From an uncultured Lachnospiraceae bacterium (GTDB lineage: Bacteria > Bacillota > Clostridia > Lachnospirales > Lachnospiraceae): DNA of 64,000 nt. The position numbers were made by a program, and so were the translations under genes. Below are positions 61,289-64,000 of this stretch, piece after piece. The notes below the pieces were generated by a model that ran no database searches, was not told the DNA's origin, and worked only from the letters and a program-made list of their open reading frames with translations. Each line of letters begins with the position of its first letter. The stretch's first letter is position 1. The DNA lies in contig CAJUTU010000017.1 of the NCBI GenBank assembly GCA_910589385.1, positions 1-64,000 on the forward strand. The letters are read 5' to 3'.

Positions 61289-61807
61289 TTATCTCCTATT
61301 TTGAAACGCCACACAAGCGTCATTGGCACTTGCAACAGAAATACACTTAAGCATAGTTTCCACTGTCTGTGTCTCGCCCGGCTCTAAAAACACCTGGGAT
61401 CCTCCCATAGATGCTGCGTATTCCGAGGTTGTCACTTCATCCTCCAGCTTAATCTTCCCACTTTCTATTGCGTCAAAGATCAAAAGCATTGTCATCACTT
61501 TTGTGACACTCGCCGGCGGGCGGGCGGTATCCGCATCTTTCTCGTAGATCACGGTCCCTGTAGACACCTCCATCAGAATCGCTGATGGCGCACTGATCCG
61601 AGGGCCGTTCGTATCTGTCTCTGTAACCATTTCTGTATCCTTCTCTGTATCTTTTCCTGCATCGTCCGCCGTTGTTTCTTCCTGAAGAAAATGCACATCC
61701 TTAGCATGTATACCTGTATTCACGGGATTTTGTACAGAATATCCCAGGGCCGGTACATCTCCTGTAATTATGAACAAACTTAATAATACTGCAAGAAATG
61801 CTTTCAT
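61289..61807 (-). pseudogene. dacF: DacF-type D-Ala-D-Ala carboxypeptidase, N-terminal part of a split gene
   Basis: A 172-aa fragment: signal peptide (FLAVLLSLFIITGDVPALG), a Thr/Asp-rich spacer, then SxxK (PPASVTKVMTM) and SxN (ISVASANDACVA). dacF homology ends there and five unrelated residues (FQNRR) precede a stop. The missing KTG motif and C-terminal domain are at 35031-35819, same strand. The junction carries TGTGTGGC, shared with the other break. GAGGGAG precedes the ATG. In the present arrangement no active enzyme can be made unless the 25.5 kb between the halves is excised. Confidence 0.9.
61308..61315 (-). other. Putative recombination core (right junction) in dacF
   Basis: TGTGTGGC in AATGACGCTTGTGTGGC ends the dacF N-terminal homology; GTTTCAAAATAGG follows. 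Its partner is at 35812-35819 in the same orientation, so recombination would excise rather than invert. Confidence 0.65.
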
Positions 61808-62025
61808 GGAAAACTCCCTCTGCTATATCGTCTATTAACAATATAGTGATACAAATTTGATTTTAGAACATTTCGCGCAAAAACCTGAATCCATCTTGAT
61901 TTTTTTTTGCCGTTGGCGTAATATATTTTCAGAAATAAAGGTAAGCGGCAGTTCCTAAAAAGATTGGCTGCTATGATCGAGTACTCCGGAAAGTTTTTGT
62001 GCCTATATTTAAGAGATGATTTTTT

Positions 62026-62089
62026 GTCAGATGCGCATAAATTTGTGAGGCGTACACGGTGTGTACGTTGATTTTTATGCGCATCTGAC
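62026..62089. other. Large composite hairpin between divergent genes
   Basis: A perfect 16-bp stem, GTCAGATGCGCATAAA with its complement (62026-62041 and 62074-62089), encloses a second 7-bp stem, CGTACAC/GTGTACG, with a GGT loop (62051-62067). No T-run follows on either strand, so it is not an ordinary terminator. It lies in the 351-bp gap between the split dacF start and the dnaJ-like gene. The rest of that gap shows no gene. Confidence 0.75.
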
Positions 62090-62158
62090 GGAAGATCAGC
62101 CATAAATATGGGTGCAAGGGTCTTTCGAAGAGCACTCTAACCATATAAGGAGGGCCCC

Positions 62159-62863
62159 ATGTCAATTCGTACATATTATGATGTTCTTGGAGTTTCCCAA
62201 GAAGCGTCTCCAGAAGAGATTACGAATGCAAAAAATGCTTTGGCCAAAATCTACCACCCTGATGCGAATGTACAGAATCATATTGACACCACTACAGATA
62301 TGCAGGAGATATTAGAGGCCTATCAGGTACTTTCCAATCCTGAAAAGCGCAGAGCCTATGACAAGACATTAAATGGCAGGTCCACCCGGGTATTCCGCAC
62401 CTTTACGGTAGGGGAACCTGATGAAACAGAGGAATCATTCTCTTTTGTAACCTGTTGGAATGCCGCTGCAAAGCTGCAGGATACGGTCAAAAAAAGTTCA
62501 TGGCTGTTAAGCAGTGTATCAAAGCAGAAAAGTCTTTCTGAAAAAATACTTGAAAAATTTGGAAAAAACAGCCGCTTGGAAAAGGAACTACAAGCACAGC
62601 TCGATGAACTTTGCCAGCAGGCACTTGAATATATTTCCATCTTAAAAGACTCTGAGATCCCTATGGATTACTGGAATCCAGAGGCCATGAACTGGGTGCT
62701 TGTCCACTGGGGCCAGAATCAAAATGCAAATTATCTGACCTTGTTTGCACAGTACGATGCCCATGTGAACAGAGACAAATCCGGAACTGAAAGACTGCGG
62801 CTGAGATCTCAGAACAGACAGTTCCACCATAATCTAAAGAAATTGCTGAGCTACGCCTTATAA
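62159..62863 (+). CDS. J-domain protein with unknown C-terminal region
   Basis: 234 aa. Residues 1-70 form a J domain (SIRTYYDVLGVSQEASPEEI, HPD motif in KIYHPDAN, then EAYQVLSNPEKRRAYDK), which would stimulate a DnaK ATPase. The remaining ~165 residues lack the Gly/Phe and zinc-finger regions of DnaJ; they are helical and end in a basic stretch (RLRLRSQNRQFHHNLKKLL). GGAGG lies ~6 nt before the ATG. It is a class C J-protein with an unidentified client module. Its end overlaps the convergent phosphatase gene by 6 bp. Confidence 0.85.
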   Translation: MSIRTYYDVLGVSQEASPEEITNAKNALAKIYHPDANVQNHIDTTTDMQEILEAYQVLSNPEKRRAYDKTLNGRSTRVFRTFTVGEPDETEESFSFVTCWNAAAKLQDTVKKSSWLLSSVSKQKSLSEKILEKFGKNSRLEKELQAQLDELCQQALEYISILKDSEIPMDYWNPEAMNWVLVHWGQNQNANYLTLFAQYDAHVNRDKSGTERLRLRSQNRQFHHNLKKLLSYAL

Positions 62864-63316
62864 GCGCAGCCAGCAGTCTTGAAGCAAAGCCTCACAGCCT
62901 TCTTTGATGTCATCATAGGTCTTATCAAAATTCCCGGTGTACCATGGATCAGCAATATCCCTCGGACGTTCGGTAAAATCTAAAAGCCTGCACACCTTGC
63001 CCTGTGGGTCTTCCCGCAAAATCCGCAGCATATTCCGTATATTCGTGCGTTCCATGCCAATCAGATAATCATATTTCTCATAGTCCTCTTTACGAAGCTG
63101 GATTGCATATTTTCCTTCTGTAGAAATTCCAAACTCTTTCAGCTTGTTCCGGGTGCCATAATGCACTGGGTTTCCGATTTCTTCGGTACTGGTGGCAGCG
63201 GATGCGATATAAAACTGTTTTTCAGCTCCTGCTTTTTTTACCATATCTTTCATAACAAATTCAGCCATTGGGGAACGGCAGATATTGCCGTGGCAGACGA
63301 AAAGTATTTTTATCAT
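62858..63316 (-). CDS. Low-molecular-weight protein-tyrosine phosphatase
   Basis: 152 aa. The active-site loop VCHGNICRSPMAE (C-x5-R-S) lies at the start, and the catalytic aspartate is in RDIADPWYTGNFDKTYDDI. It dephosphorylates phosphotyrosine proteins, in Firmicutes often BY-kinases of polysaccharide synthesis, none of which is visible here. The ATG at 63316 has AAAGGA 7 nt upstream; six further codons upstream are not needed. Its 5' side faces the end of an integrative element. Confidence 0.94.
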   Translation of the reverse strand: MIKILFVCHGNICRSPMAEFVMKDMVKKAGAEKQFYIASAATSTEEIGNPVHYGTRNKLKEFGISTEGKYAIQLRKEDYEKYDYLIGMERTNIRNMLRILREDPQGKVCRLLDFTERPRDIADPWYTGNFDKTYDDIKEGCEALLQDCWLRL

Positions 63317-63639
63317 AATTTTTTCCTTTCTCAAAATGCCCAGAAGTGCCGTGTTTTGGCACGTTTTGCGGGCTTATATTTTTTAGTTTTATCCCCCCTG
63401 TTGTACTACACTTTTTGCAAAATAGGGCAAATCGTAGCAAATCACATCCCTCATTCGTAGTCTTTCCGTAGTCGGACAGGGGGTGCAAAACTACTCCGAT
63501 TTTTGGGATAGGGGGGTGCATTTTAGGTTTAGGGGTGTGCATCTTTTAACGATACGGATGCAATAACGCTTTCCTTATTATATCAGAAGTCATCTGTTCA
63601 TACCACCACATTTTCAATACTATTCCATATCACACAAAT
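63317..63639. other. Junction region at the end of an integrative element
   Basis: No convincing gene. GC skew changes abruptly: G-runs form three related motifs, GGGGGTGCA, GGGGGGTGCA and GGGGTGTGCA, at ~63479, 63511 and 63532, plus a C-run at ~63393. Repeats of this kind beside an integrase gene could be arm-type binding sites or the element terminus. A hairpin-like TGCCGTGTTTTGGCA lies near 63347. Confidence 0.4.
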
Positions 63640-63671
63640 GGAAAACGCCCTGCCGAAGCAGAGCGCCTTCC
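63640..63671 (-). terminator. Terminator of the integrase gene
   Basis: Read on the minus strand, GGAAGGCGCTCTGC pairs fully (with G-U pairs) with GCAGGGCGTTTTCC around a TTCG tetraloop, 14 nt past the integrase stop. The T-run is weak. Confidence 0.7.
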
Positions 63672-63685
63672 TATCATTTCCTAAA

Positions 63686-64000
63686 TTAAATTGCCCGGAA
63701 CATTTTCTGCGACACGGGGTTTTCCCCTTTTGTCTTACCCAGCTCCTTCCTCGCATTTTCCAATTCTTCCATCCGTTTCAGTTCGCCCTCTGCATCCTCC
63801 AGTCCAAGATGTGTATATGTGTTCAGCGTGACGCCAATATCGCTGTGTCCCATTAGGTATTGTAATGTTTTCGGATTCATCCCCGCTTTTGCCATATTGC
63901 TGCAATAGGTATGCCTGCAGACATGGGGCGTGATCTTCGGCATCTGCACCCGGTAAATCTCATTGTAGCGGTTCAGCATATGTTTGAAACGGTGTTCCCA
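63686..64000 (-). CDS. int: Tyrosine recombinase/integrase (Tn916 type), C-terminal part
   Basis: The last ~104 residues of a phage-type integrase; the gene continues beyond the window. The catalytic HxxR is in THVCRHTYCS-like PHVCRHTYCS, the second His in LMGHSDIGVT and the nucleophile Tyr in NTYTHLGL, spaced as in Tn916/Tn1549 and clostridial ICE integrases. The stop and terminator lie toward the phosphatase gene, so the element extends to the right and one end should be in 63317-63640. Confidence 0.92.
   Translation of the reverse strand, partial: WEHRFKHMLNRYNEIYRVQMPKITPHVCRHTYCSNMAKAGMNPKTLQYLMGHSDIGVTLNTYTHLGLEDAEGELKRMEELENARKELGKTKGENPVSQKMFRAI

Noticed and set aside
63261..63542. 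Minus-strand 93-codon frame across the integrative-element junction
   Set aside because: Half of it overlaps the phosphatase gene and the rest translates the G/C-run repeats into Pro-rich sequence. No ribosome site.
63317..63639. CRISPR-like array suggested by repeated G-rich motifs
   Set aside because: Only three short, unequal motifs with irregular spacing; no repeat-spacer structure and no cas genes.

Overview
The window looks like the chromosome of a spore-forming, low-to-mid GC gut Firmicute of the Lachnospiraceae (Clostridium cluster XIVa; Blautia, Dorea and Mediterraneibacter are plausible relatives). The basis is spo0A and spoIVB, a Rex regulator, NfnAB, formate-THF ligase with FolD, AGGAGG-type ribosome sites, and Rpn, DUF5688 and LSR accessory genes typical of that family. 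Most genes are on the minus strand. I saw no rRNA, tRNA or CRISPR array.

Layout. 1-2.7 kb: a truncated MATE transporter behind a LacI regulator, and an RmlD-like reductase. 2.7-8.7 kb: a decayed accessory zone with gene remnants, an ABC pair whose start and GntR partner are broken, an Rpn nuclease, a frameshifted DUF5688 gene, and an XRE regulator present twice (one intact copy, one deleted). The duplicated block ends in a copy of the last codons of rlmH, as if elements had inserted in tandem at the rlmH 3' end. 8.8-26.7 kb: housekeeping, with nfnAB, an iron alcohol dehydrogenase, a fhs-folD-zinc ribbon/TPR protein operon, ftsK, tepA, metY, yebC, ndoA, alr, nnr and rex. 26.8-34.8 kb: a divergent ABC-F gene, a 2-isopropylmalate synthase fused to an AraC-type DNA-binding domain, dac, scpB-scpA and a phosphoesterase.

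35.0-61.8 kb: a D-Ala-D-Ala carboxypeptidase gene (dacF type) is cut in two. Its C-terminal half (35.0-35.8 kb) and N-terminal half (61.3-61.8 kb) lie on the same strand, 25.5 kb apart. Each break carries the same 8-bp core, and a large serine recombinase with a small overlapping partner ORF adjoins one break. Joining the halves at the core restores an in-frame protein. Between them lie rpsU, alaS, a methionine/one-carbon operon (metF, MetH activation protein, metH), glgA, spo0A, spoIVB, an EF-G-like GTPase, tyrA-aroA, a folate operon (folC, folE, HD protein, folP, folBK), an SDR and a radical SAM protein. This resembles a skin-type interrupted sporulation gene, except that the intervening DNA is core chromosome.

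61.8-64 kb: a long hairpin, a J-domain protein, a low-molecular-weight tyrosine phosphatase, and the end of an integrative element marked by a Tn916-type integrase running off the window.

Functionally the window is rich in one-carbon and folate metabolism (fhs, folD, metF, metH, folE, folP, folBK, folC), linked to methionine synthesis (metH, metY) and aromatic precursors (tyrA, aroA). Several sigma-A-type promoters, a Spo0A-box palindrome upstream of spo0A and many factor-independent terminators can be read directly.
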